A DNA stretch of 23,997 nt, from positions 1 to 23,997 of IMG/VR virus record IMGVR_UViG_3300009425_000099; one strand, written 5' to 3'. The stretch comes from a virus. This document shows positions 7,029-15,042 of the stretch, in pieces; the first letter of the stretch is position 1; each line of letters begins with the position of its first letter. The notes under the pieces were generated by a model. That model was not told where the DNA came from. It was given only the letters and a program-made list of their open reading frames with translations, and did no database searches. Made by a program: the position numbers and the translations under genes.

Positions 7029-7576
7029 TATACTATTGCTTTAACTTTTGTTAATAATGTAGTCCAAGTACTAGCGTCTATTAAACGTGCAAGGTTAGTT
7101 TCCTCACCTGTAAATTTAATATCATAACTATTTTTCTCAGACCTTCCTGCGCCAGACTTACCATTAACCTCTGCACCTTGCATACCAAAATCAAGACCCA
7201 ATGCGTGTCTGTCTCCTGATGCTGTTTCGATGAAGATAACTAAATCTTGTCCTGAGCTAGAAAGCACTTCTAATGCATTTCTTTTGTTTAAAGTCATTTT
7301 AGGGAATTCCAACATTACTGAAGGAACTGCTGTTACTATTTGACTATCATCTACTGTTTTCTCGTCTGTAAAGTTACTATATCCATCCTTAGAGTTAAAC
7401 TCTAAATCTACAACTTTATTAGCTGCGATTGTTACTGCAGTTACTTCACCATCAACTTCCGTAAAAGCTGTTAGGTCTTCGTACTTCATAACAAGAACTT
7501 GAGTAAGTCCACCAACTGGCACGTCGCTACAATCTAATGTAACGTCTGCGTTGATTATTCCTAAATCACAAGGCAT
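7028..7576 (-). CDS. Structural protein, paralogue A (tail-tube-like family)
   Basis: The 182-aa product begins MPCDLGIINADVTLDCSDVP. It aligns by eye along its full length with the following 220-aa gene: VGGLTQVLV, DLEFNSKDGYSNFTDEKTVD, LEFPKMTLNKRNALEVL, VIFIETASGDRHALGLDFGM, GAGRSEKNSYDIKFTGEE. It is therefore one of a tandem duplicate pair. The family resembles small beta-rich virion proteins of Bacteroidota phages in which Cys-Asp-x-x-GG near the N-terminus and an SEKN-Y-x-(L/I)-x-F-(S/T)-G-E element near the C-terminus are conserved. It lies after the two capsid-like genes; tail tube, head-tail joining or decoration are possible roles. There is no catalytic motif. Confidence 0.65.
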   Translation of the reverse strand: MPCDLGIINADVTLDCSDVPVGGLTQVLVMKYEDLTAFTEVDGEVTAVTIAANKVVDLEFNSKDGYSNFTDEKTVDDSQIVTAVPSVMLEFPKMTLNKRNALEVLSSSGQDLVIFIETASGDRHALGLDFGMQGAEVNGKSGAGRSEKNSYDIKFTGEETNLARLIDASTWTTLLTKVKAIV

Positions 7577-7591
7577 ATCTTTTATGTTTTA

Positions 7592-8437
7592 TTAATTACT
7601 AATTACAATTCTTTTGCTATCAACATAGCTTCCTTTAAATGCGATTCCAGTAGTTATATAACTCTTGTTCTCCCATTCTTTAACTATTACACTAATCTTA
7701 CCAATATCCATTGAATCATCAATAACCATTAAGTCATTTCTGCTAGATTTAGCTATCATTTCATTACCTGATAATGATTTGTTTGCTACTATATTAAAAC
7801 CACCAACCATAACACCGAAAGAAGATACTTTCTCTCCTAAGTGTTCGTTAAGTAATTTAAAAGCTTCAGCAGAAACCTCAATACCATAATACTCTCTTGA
7901 ATACTTGTCTAAAGCATCTGCTAAGAAATCAGCAGGTAAGCCATTAACAAATTCAGTTACAGTAGCATAAGTAAGAGCAGCGGTAGTAATACCACCAGAT
8001 AAAGTTACTTTTGTTACTCCTGCATCAGCTGTAGCCTCAGCTATAACATCTGCATGAAACTGTGTACGAATTTCGTCACCCATTTGTTCCGATAAATAAG
8101 GTATAAGAGCATCGATGTAAACATCTTCTTCTTGACTGTATTTGTTAGCGAAAGCTGATAACCAAGTTCTTTTTAAATCACAGTGAGATATAGGAAATGA
8201 TAAATTGTAATAGTTAAGTTCAATTTCTTTTGCTGTAAGCGCAGAAGGATTATCGTCTAAGACGCAATCTGATGCTTTAAGCAATGTGCCTGTAATACTA
8301 ATATCATTCACAGTAGACTTTCCTGCTACACCATCCATTATTCTAACGCCTTGTAACCAGCTGTAAGAATCGCGTATGTGTCTCATTAAGCTTGAATCTG
8401 TGTCTTGATACTTTAAACTAGCTATTGTTAAACTCAT
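7592..8437 (-). CDS. Second capsid-like protein, paralogue of the major capsid protein
   Basis: This 281-aa protein begins MSLTIASLKYQDTDSSL and parallels the upstream 308-aa protein. Shared features are an x-MDGV-x-GK/LFDGVKDK block, a D-C-V-L/D-L-C-V-F block, an acidic KEIELNYYNLSF/KEFVTKNYKWAF block followed by C-x-x-x-L-x-R, a mid helix (IPYLSEQMGDEIRTQFHADV) and a late (Y/M)-GI region. The pair looks like a duplicated HK97-fold capsid subunit, although the fold itself is inferred. A hairpin separates the two genes, so their expression may differ. It could be a minor capsid, vertex or decoration subunit, or an alternative shell protein. The paralogy is visible; the role is not. Confidence 0.7.
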   Translation of the reverse strand: MSLTIASLKYQDTDSSLMRHIRDSYSWLQGVRIMDGVAGKSTVNDISITGTLLKASDCVLDDNPSALTAKEIELNYYNLSFPISHCDLKRTWLSAFANKYSQEEDVYIDALIPYLSEQMGDEIRTQFHADVIAEATADAGVTKVTLSGGITTAALTYATVTEFVNGLPADFLADALDKYSREYYGIEVSAEAFKLLNEHLGEKVSSFGVMVGGFNIVANKSLSGNEMIAKSSRNDLMVIDDSMDIGKISVIVKEWENKSYITTGIAFKGSYVDSKRIVISN

Positions 8438-8459
8438 TCTATTATATTGTTTTAAAATA

Positions 8460-8485
8460 TCCCTCTATAAATTAATACAGAGGGA
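8460..8485 (-). terminator. Weak terminator or attenuator hairpin between capsid paralogues
   Basis: A 7-bp stem, TCCCTCT (8460-8466) with AGAGGGA (8479-8485), encloses a 12-nt loop. On the minus strand it is followed by TATTTTAAAACA, only a short uridine-rich stretch. It sits 20 bases past the major capsid stop and 22 bases before the next gene. A partial terminator, or a stabiliser of the capsid mRNA end, would give less transcript of the second paralogue. Strength cannot be judged by eye. Confidence 0.55.
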
Positions 8486-8504
8486 GATTAATTATTATTA
8501 CTAC

Positions 8505-9431
8505 TTATGCTACTGCTGTATATTCAACAATCAATTCAGATTTCTTATATCCAAAACCGATAGTGAATTGTCCCCAGAAATAATCAGAAGATAATTCTTC
8601 GATGTATTTAGTCTGGATAGCTTTAACGTCTGCGATATCATCAACAACAGTTACGAAGTTATCTAAAGGAGCTAATATAACTCTTTCAGCCGCTTGGTTA
8701 ATATCTAAATAGATAGGGATTCCCATATATCTCATTGGTAAATCTCCTGCTTCAATTTGAGCTCTCTCGTTGAAAGTCATATTGTTAGTTAAAGCAATGT
8801 GAGCTGCTTGGTAAGCTTCATAAGATAAGATATAAGATAATCCTATATTTTGGTCTGTTGCTACACCATTAACGCTGAAGTTAGATAAATACATTTCTTC
8901 AGTCATTAATTTGAAAACAACTTGTAACTCAGCTAATACTGTTGCTGGGTCAATTAATAAAGCTGCTGTTCCTGAAGCACCTGAAGTTTTGTTCACGTTT
9001 GCATCTGCTGTAATTTGAGTTGCAAGTTCATCGTGAGCTAAAGTTCCGATATGCTTAGAAGCTAATTTAGAGAAATAATCGAATACCCAGTCTTTAAAGT
9101 CTGAATCCATAGTCTCTTGATTGTTCTGTCCTTGTTTAAGCATTAAACTTCTGTAAGAACGTTGTAAAGCTGTCTTACAATTTTTAAATGCCCATTTGTA
9201 ATTCTTAGTTACAAATTCTTTCTCATCAATAGATACTACTGATTGAGGGTCAAATACACATAAATCTGTACCCCAAGATAAAGAACCTGCGAATACTGGA
9301 ATTTGTTGTTTGTCTTTAACACCGTCAAATAATGAAAAGTGTTCTTGAATTCCTGCGCTGATTATAGTTTGTGCGATGAATTCAGATTCGGTTCTGTTAC
9401 CGTATTCTAATGCTGCAATAGTTACTGCCAT
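8505..9431 (-). CDS. Major capsid protein (probable)
   Basis: The 308-aa protein follows a protease-scaffold gene, the classic position of the major capsid protein. It starts MAVTIAALEYGNRTESEFIA after a strong A-rich leader (AAAAATAAACAAAATGG). Residues of note: LFDGVKDKQQIPVFAG, FKNCKTALQRSYRSL, the long helix DFKDWVFDYFSKLASKHIG, then a RYMGIPIYLDINQAAERVIL segment and an acidic LDNFVTVVDDIADVKAIQ near the end, resembling the P-domain and final beta strands of HK97-fold shells. The length is normal for this family. It has an adjacent paralogue downstream. The assignment is contextual; no cleavage site was identified with confidence. Confidence 0.78.
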   Translation of the reverse strand: MAVTIAALEYGNRTESEFIAQTIISAGIQEHFSLFDGVKDKQQIPVFAGSLSWGTDLCVFDPQSVVSIDEKEFVTKNYKWAFKNCKTALQRSYRSLMLKQGQNNQETMDSDFKDWVFDYFSKLASKHIGTLAHDELATQITADANVNKTSGASGTAALLIDPATVLAELQVVFKLMTEEMYLSNFSVNGVATDQNIGLSYILSYEAYQAAHIALTNNMTFNERAQIEAGDLPMRYMGIPIYLDINQAAERVILAPLDNFVTVVDDIADVKAIQTKYIEELSSDYFWGQFTIGFGYKKSELIVEYTAVA

Positions 9432-9464
9432 TTTGTTTATTTTTAAATATTATTATTTTACTAA

Positions 9465-10493
9465 TTAAAATTTACTTAACCAGTTTTTACTTGCTACGCC
9501 TTTATCAGCGATTGCTTTTGATAAATTGATTTCAAATTTTTGAACTCCTGTTGCTTTTAATGCTGCGAATGCTTCTTTGTCTGCTTCAAACTGAGTTTGT
9601 AACAAAGCTAATTCAGCTTCTTTTTCTTCTAAAGATGCTTTAGATAACATAATGTTTTCCATAGTTTCTTTAACCGCTGCAAATTCTGCGCTTAGGCTTT
9701 CGATAGATTCTTTTGTGCTTAATTCTACATTCACTGTCTCTAAAACAACACCATCAACTACATTGTAGTTAATAGACTCATAACTAAAATCTCCAGTGTA
9801 TGCCTCTGGCAAACCTGCTTCATTTTCAGTCACTAAGTAAGTGTTCTTTTTTAAGTCAGAATTGAAATGTAATTTAACACCGTTTACTTCCACACTGTTT
9901 GTGAATACGTCTGTAATGTTCATTGTTACTTCTTTTTTAGGTTCTTCCTCTTTGTTAAATAATAATTCGTTTTTCTCTACGATTGATGCGTCTAGCTCTA
10001 TGCTAAATCCATTCAATCCACTTTCCTTAATCTCATTCCAGATTAATTCATTGTTTACTTTTACTTTCATAAATGATGTTCCGATAGGTTCTTCAATTCC
10101 AAAGTCAATAGACTTATCATTTTCTGACTCCTTAATCCAAACTTCTTGAACATCAATATCTCCTTCATTTGCGTCATGCTTATGTTGAATAGTAAATAAC
10201 CCAGCAGTCCCAGACTTAATCATCTTGCTTGTTAGTTCTCTAATCGTTTCAGCAGTAAAGTTGACCCAAAATTTAAATCCATCAATATTTCTGTAGATTA
10301 ACTTATCTGGAATCATTATAGCTCCGATAAGCTCTCTTTTTTCTTCACTAGCAAAAGTGAATTGAGGCTTGTCCTCATTGAAATGGAGAAATTGAGATTC
10401 CATAGCTGGTAACGTAACTAAAGACGTTGCTTTGATTCCAATATCATCCTTTCCAAGTGTTATGTCATAAACATCTAATCCGTTGTATTTCAT
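9465..10493 (-). CDS. XkdF-type prohead serine protease fused to scaffold domain
   Basis: This 342-aa protein has an N-terminal Peptidase_S78_2 (XkdF-like) domain, about residues 5-170: GIKATSLVTLPAME, EKRELIGAIMIPDKLIYRN, FWVNFTAETIREL, TIQHKHDANEG (candidate catalytic H104), VQEVWI, PIGTSFMKVKVNNELIWNEI and LNGFSIELDA (candidate Ser164). A lysine- and glutamate-rich linker and a short beta region follow (190-256). The C-terminal 85 residues are a coiled coil (about 257-315: ESIESLSAEFAAVKETMENI, EEKEAELALLQTQFEADKEA), as expected of an internal scaffold. Protease-scaffold fusions guide procapsid assembly and then digest themselves. The major capsid gene follows at once. A copy of the recurrent 15-bp element lies just upstream. 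Confidence 0.83.
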   Translation of the reverse strand: MKYNGLDVYDITLGKDDIGIKATSLVTLPAMESQFLHFNEDKPQFTFASEEKRELIGAIMIPDKLIYRNIDGFKFWVNFTAETIRELTSKMIKSGTAGLFTIQHKHDANEGDIDVQEVWIKESENDKSIDFGIEEPIGTSFMKVKVNNELIWNEIKESGLNGFSIELDASIVEKNELLFNKEEEPKKEVTMNITDVFTNSVEVNGVKLHFNSDLKKNTYLVTENEAGLPEAYTGDFSYESINYNVVDGVVLETVNVELSTKESIESLSAEFAAVKETMENIMLSKASLEEKEAELALLQTQFEADKEAFAALKATGVQKFEINLSKAIADKGVASKNWLSKF

Positions 10494-10509
10494 AATTCTT
10501 ATTTATATT

Positions 10510-10524
10510 AATATACTCATTATA
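10510..10524 (-). promoter_or_regulatory. Recurrent intergenic element, copy C
   Basis: The minus strand reads TATAATGAGTATATT, ending 16 bases before the protease-scaffold ATG (10493) and starting 4 bases after the preceding stop. The same 15 bases occur at 15028-15042 and 23585-23599, also directly before genes. The TATAAT hexamer at the 5' end could be a -10 box that would give a leader of about 20 nt. An operator is an alternative. Confidence 0.5.
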
Positions 10525-10528
10525 ACAC

Positions 10529-11221
10529 CTAACCTAATAATTCAAATACCATACTAGTTTTTGTCTTTCTACCTCTAGAGGTTAATTTCCTCTTAGCAAG
10601 TGAAGCACGCTTCTTTGAAGGGTAAACAGAAGCACCACTAAAACCTAAAGGAAAACTTCCGTCCCATAAACTTGAATGTGAATATTGCTCTGTATTACAA
10701 GACTTCAAAATATACCCTGTACTATATAAAATATTAGATAAAGCTCCGTCCTCAACTCTCCTGATTGGCGTTAGAACTAATTCACCTTTTACTTCCGTAT
10801 TGTAAACTGTTCTAGCATAACCATAGTTAGCTATAGAAACTTCTTCTTTGTAATTCGCTACGAGAAAACCATTCTCTACATTCGAATCTGATTTGAAAAA
10901 TAGAACGTGTTGAATCTCACCTCCAAGATGCGTTTGTACCTCAGGGTGTAACCAAGCACTAGTTTCAAATGTAATGTTAAATACATTTCCTTCAGATGCT
11001 ATTTGATTTACAACACCTACACCAAATCCAAAAGCTGCGTAATCTCCAGTCTGAACTTGATTTAAAGTAATGTCTGCATCAATAGGTAACGTCATTGTGT
11101 ACCTAAGACCAGTTCCTTCAATTATTTCTACTATAGAGACTGTGTAAGCCTCATAGACTGGGGAGTGGTATATATCTACACTACTCCCTATTCTAAATCT
11201 ATTATTCCTAATTGGTTCCAT
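10529..11221 (-). CDS. Unknown structural-region protein (230 aa)
   Basis: I do not recognise this protein. It is mostly beta-predicted sequence by eye (VDIYHSPVYEAYTVSIVEII, GDYAAFGFGVGVVNQIA, GELVLTPIRRV) with a GYILKSCNTEQYSHSSLWDG segment. The C-terminus is strongly basic (KKRASLAKRKLTSRGRKTKT). There is no signal peptide, membrane helix or enzyme motif. It lies 18 bases after the 1256-aa tail protein and before the protease-scaffold gene, so it joins the tail and head modules. A minor virion component or a tail-tip accessory is plausible. The basic tail could contact nucleic acid, but this is inference. Confidence 0.6.
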   Translation of the reverse strand: MEPIRNNRFRIGSSVDIYHSPVYEAYTVSIVEIIEGTGLRYTMTLPIDADITLNQVQTGDYAAFGFGVGVVNQIASEGNVFNITFETSAWLHPEVQTHLGGEIQHVLFFKSDSNVENGFLVANYKEEVSIANYGYARTVYNTEVKGELVLTPIRRVEDGALSNILYSTGYILKSCNTEQYSHSSLWDGSFPLGFSGASVYPSKKRASLAKRKLTSRGRKTKTSMVFELLG

Positions 11222-11238
11222 TTATTTATTTTAATTTA

Positions 11239-14200
11239 TTATGCACATAATGATTTATTAGTAACTGTACCGTTATCTAAATATATAACAGAGGTCGTAC
11301 CTATAAGTTTATACCATCCATTAGGTGGTATTATATTAAACTCGTTTTGACGAACTTTATCACCAATAACTGGTTCATTACCTACTCCATCATGATAAAA
11401 AGAATAAGTTATATCAGTACTACTACATGCATTAGCTTCAGTTGTGTAACTATCACTTAAAGAAAATAACGTATAAATAGCTGACGCAGATGTTGTTCCT
11501 ACTATAGTTGTTTCACTAGATGTCTCTACACCTGTGTCTATATAACTAACACCAAAAGTATAATTTGTAGAGGATGTTAATCCTGTAAATAAAATACTTG
11601 ACTGTGTTGTATTTGTATAAAAAACACCATTCTTAGTTATCCTATATGAATCAACCCTAAGGTCTGAAGAAGCATTATAGTTAAATCTTATTTGACTCTC
11701 CGTTATATCAGATACAGAAAGACCTGTAGGAGCTGATAAAAAACAAGATGGTATAATAACACTTTGACCTAAACGAGTACTTTCATTTCCTGCAGCATCT
11801 AAAGCAGATACACTAATAGATACTGACGAAGAGCCTGTGTAGCCTATGTAATTATAAGACAATACAGTGCTGGCAACATTAGTTAACAATGTACCTCCGT
11901 CATATATATTATAAGAAACAACACCTACGTTATCGTAAGGTTCAGTCCATGACATAGTAACTCCATCACAAGTAATATTACTGTAAGTCATAATCGGAGC
12001 ATCAGGCGTAACTGCGATATCAGGAGTAGCAGCTAAATCAGTTGTCCAATTAACCTCGCTTTCATTACCATCAGCATCTATTGCAGATACTCCAAAGTAG
12101 TACGATTGACCTGTAGTTAATCCTGTATGATTATAAGATGTATTAGTTACAGTTGTAATAAAATAACCGTCTAAATATACATTATAACCAGTAACAGCTA
12201 CATCATCTGTAGAAGCATCCCATACAGCCTGAAACAGGTCGTTAACAATGTGGTTTAAAGGCATTGTAGGCGCACCGTTTCTCGACCATAACTTCTTCTT
12301 AATCAATTTAACATTTATCATTCCACCTCTCTTACTGGATAGTGGATAATCATTTAATCCTTGATATTCCCATTCTTCTCCTTTGTATAATAACGTAGGA
12401 AAGTCCATTAAGAATTTCAATGTAGCTTCTGAAGCATATAAATCTGGAGACAATATAACTGACTCATCACTAACCCTATCCATTATATTCTGAAACCATG
12501 TTTGCATATATAAATTTCTAGGCTCTATAGGAGCTTTATCATCTACAAAACTAATTAAATTAAATCCAGTATCGTGTAATGATACAGCTTTTAAATATGT
12601 TGTAAATTGTACGGTTCTAAAAGAATTATAAAAAGCAGCATCTAGCTGAGGTTCTATAAAATCAACATCGTAATTATATGTGCTTAAAGAACATTCATTG
12701 ATAGGAAACCATAAATTATTTTGTTCACTTTCAAGAAATGTAAATATTGGTTTTAAAGCTGTTGCAGGTTCTTGTTTCCTGTCAGATACTCCAAAGTGAT
12801 TAGAACTTAATCCTGTAGCTAATATCCCAAAAGAACTATCATCATATTCGTCTCTAAACATTTTATCATTAACAATAGCACTAGTGAAGCTCATTGTAAC
12901 CTCATCTCTTTTTACGTCAGATACAATATTGTTATCTAATCTATTAAAATCTACATCGTAAAATGCAGGGTTAGTATCTTTTATATTAATAACACCTATT
13001 TCATTATCTGTAAACTCAACAGCAACTCCTGTATCTGTTAAATGGTCTATATGATAAGAAACACCTGATAATCTATTTTCATTAGTATCTAAATGTATAA
13101 CTCCATCACTTGTAGAATAAAATTTCAAATTAAATCTTTGAGAAATCATTTTTACAACATCTATTAACTTATAATCCTTAACAGACTTCATGCTTTCAAC
13201 CATATCTATTACAGCTTCATTCATTATTGTTTCACTAGAATAAGTACCTGATGTGAATCCAGTAGGCATCATTGTTGCCTCTGTAAACTCCATTGATAGA
13301 TTTAATGGATAAGTAAAGTTTGTTCCGTCACCATCTGCTGATGGATAAAGTCCCCAATAATATTTAGCCTGAACCATATTCTCATCTTCCCATCCTGAAA
13401 CCTCAGTACCTATAAAGCTATGTTTAATATATCCTTGAGTTATCTCTGTTCTTACATCATAGAAAAAATCTGTATAAGAACCGTTAACTATTCTATTGTT
13501 TCTCCATTGAGCATCTATAGTTATAGTAGTATTTAATTTAGGTACTAGTATAAATGTAATATTTATTCTTTTATTAGCCTCTAAGTTAAGAAACATTTCT
13601 GTATCATCGTTAAAATCTAACCTAAATTCAAATCCAGATGTATCATCCCAATCTTCAACAGTAAAAGCTCCTCCAGGTACTTTAACACCTGTGTAAACAG
13701 CATTACCACAAACAACACCTTCATTTATATTATAAGATGTAGATGTGTTAGTCCATGTTTGCTCATAGAAATATCCAGGTATATTTTCCATATCATCAGA
13801 TATAACCATTACAACATCCATGTCAGGAATAGTTATACCACTATGTAAAGCATATGGTGTAAGTGTATCTTGAGAACTTGTCCATACAGGTATTCCGTCA
13901 ACATTTATATTATCTGACTCTCTGTTGAATTGATGTATGTAGAAATATATATCTTCTGTATTTGATTGTATTTTACTTAAATTAATTTTAGCTTTACCAT
14001 CAACTGTAGCACAAAAAGAACCTGCTGTTGCGTTATTTTCTTGCTCTCTAATAGTTGTATATTCCGCAGGAGTAAGTGGACTTGTATTGTAATACTTATC
14101 ACTTGCTCTATCGTAATTAAACTTCATTGTCTCAGCTGATAAATCAGTGACCATAAAGTTATCTGGAGTCAAGAAAGGTGATGAAGGCATTTGACTTGGA

Positions 14201-15009
14201 ACTCCTGCTAATCTAGTTTGTGCAACTTCAGGAACTCTCGCTATACCTGAGAACTTACAGTCAGCTGACCATTGATGAGTATCACTAGTCATAGGAACCA
14301 TAGGTAAAGTCAATCCTAACTCATTTGCTTTAATCCCTGGGTATAGTTCATTATCTAGTTTTAAAAAATCAGATTGAACATCTATACCAACAAATGAAAA
14401 TATATTTTCTATTAATTTCCATAAAGTAAATGTAGGTTGTAATTGACTCAACTTTCTCATTGGGTCATAAGCAAACATTACGTTTTTATTATTAAAATTA
14501 TAAAAAGGAAATGTAAACATCTCGTCCAAAGATGTGTTAGTTGAATTATTAGCACCGTAAACAAATACATCAGTAGTTAAATCTACGTATCTTCTTTGAG
14601 TGTTATTAACATCTGCAAAAAAGTCTGACATCTTCCATTTATTAAGTTGTTTCAAAGCATTAGATATAATATCTATTACTGAAATCTCTATATAAGGCTG
14701 TAGAACATCTATTTGTTGACCTTCAATACTAGCTATAAAGTCAAAAGCAATTAATCCGTTAGAATAAAACATCTTTCCATCTACATCTCTAGATACTGGG
14801 TAATTAGCATCAATAGGTAATCCACAAAGAACTCTATTGTTTGGAGTAGTAGGTATCTTAAACTTATTAGTATAAGGTATTTTTCTTCCAGCAAGACTCT
14901 TGTAATCTTCGAATTGATGATTATACATAACCTCAAAGTCTTCGAAAACATCTAGGGGTTTGTAAATAAATACCCCTGGTGATGTTTCTGTTTTTAGTTG
15001 TAATATCAT
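11239..15009 (-). CDS. Large tail-tip/host-recognition protein with three FN3 domains
   Basis: This 1256-aa protein directly follows the tape measure, where siphophages encode distal tail or tip proteins. The N-terminal part (about 1-130: YNHQFEDYKSLAGRKIPYTN, KFKIPTTPNNRVLCGLPID, then IEISVIDIISNALKQL) resembles tail-tip proteins of Bacteroidota phages. The middle is a long region without recognised motifs. Three fibronectin type III domains follow at about 913-1003, 1004-1092 and 1093-1176, with typical Y-x-V/I-Y-x-(D/G)-G and L-T-x-x-x-x-Y-x-F-x-V elements and two A-(I/L)-D-A-(D/A)-GNES turns. The last 80 residues are a YHDG/Cys-pair domain (C1195, YHDG 1205-1208, C1255) shared with the 136-aa protein. 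Probably a tail hub extended by an adhesive C-terminal arm. Confidence 0.75.
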   Translation of the reverse strand: MILQLKTETSPGVFIYKPLDVFEDFEVMYNHQFEDYKSLAGRKIPYTNKFKIPTTPNNRVLCGLPIDANYPVSRDVDGKMFYSNGLIAFDFIASIEGQQIDVLQPYIEISVIDIISNALKQLNKWKMSDFFADVNNTQRRYVDLTTDVFVYGANNSTNTSLDEMFTFPFYNFNNKNVMFAYDPMRKLSQLQPTFTLWKLIENIFSFVGIDVQSDFLKLDNELYPGIKANELGLTLPMVPMTSDTHQWSADCKFSGIARVPEVAQTRLAGVPSQMPSSPFLTPDNFMVTDLSAETMKFNYDRASDKYYNTSPLTPAEYTTIREQENNATAGSFCATVDGKAKINLSKIQSNTEDIYFYIHQFNRESDNINVDGIPVWTSSQDTLTPYALHSGITIPDMDVVMVISDDMENIPGYFYEQTWTNTSTSYNINEGVVCGNAVYTGVKVPGGAFTVEDWDDTSGFEFRLDFNDDTEMFLNLEANKRINITFILVPKLNTTITIDAQWRNNRIVNGSYTDFFYDVRTEITQGYIKHSFIGTEVSGWEDENMVQAKYYWGLYPSADGDGTNFTYPLNLSMEFTEATMMPTGFTSGTYSSETIMNEAVIDMVESMKSVKDYKLIDVVKMISQRFNLKFYSTSDGVIHLDTNENRLSGVSYHIDHLTDTGVAVEFTDNEIGVINIKDTNPAFYDVDFNRLDNNIVSDVKRDEVTMSFTSAIVNDKMFRDEYDDSSFGILATGLSSNHFGVSDRKQEPATALKPIFTFLESEQNNLWFPINECSLSTYNYDVDFIEPQLDAAFYNSFRTVQFTTYLKAVSLHDTGFNLISFVDDKAPIEPRNLYMQTWFQNIMDRVSDESVILSPDLYASEATLKFLMDFPTLLYKGEEWEYQGLNDYPLSSKRGGMINVKLIKKKLWSRNGAPTMPLNHIVNDLFQAVWDASTDDVAVTGYNVYLDGYFITTVTNTSYNHTGLTTGQSYYFGVSAIDADGNESEVNWTTDLAATPDIAVTPDAPIMTYSNITCDGVTMSWTEPYDNVGVVSYNIYDGGTLLTNVASTVLSYNYIGYTGSSSVSISVSALDAAGNESTRLGQSVIIPSCFLSAPTGLSVSDITESQIRFNYNASSDLRVDSYRITKNGVFYTNTTQSSILFTGLTSSTNYTFGVSYIDTGVETSSETTIVGTTSASAIYTLFSLSDSYTTEANACSSTDITYSFYHDGVGNEPVIGDKVRQNEFNIIPPNGWYKLIGTTSVIYLDNGTVTNKSLCA

Positions 15010-15023
15010 ATTTATTTCTTTAA

Positions 15024-15042
15024 TTATAATATACTCATTATA
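15024..15042 (-). promoter_or_regulatory. Recurrent intergenic element, copy B
   Basis: This 19-base stretch (core 15028-15042, minus strand TATAATGAGTATATT) is identical to that at 23581-23599 and shares its 15-base core with 10510-10524. It starts directly after the tape-measure stop and ends about 15 bases before the tail-tip ATG (15009). TATAAT and ATTATA form an inverted repeat around GAGTAT, so either a promoter or a protein-binding site fits. Confidence 0.5.
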
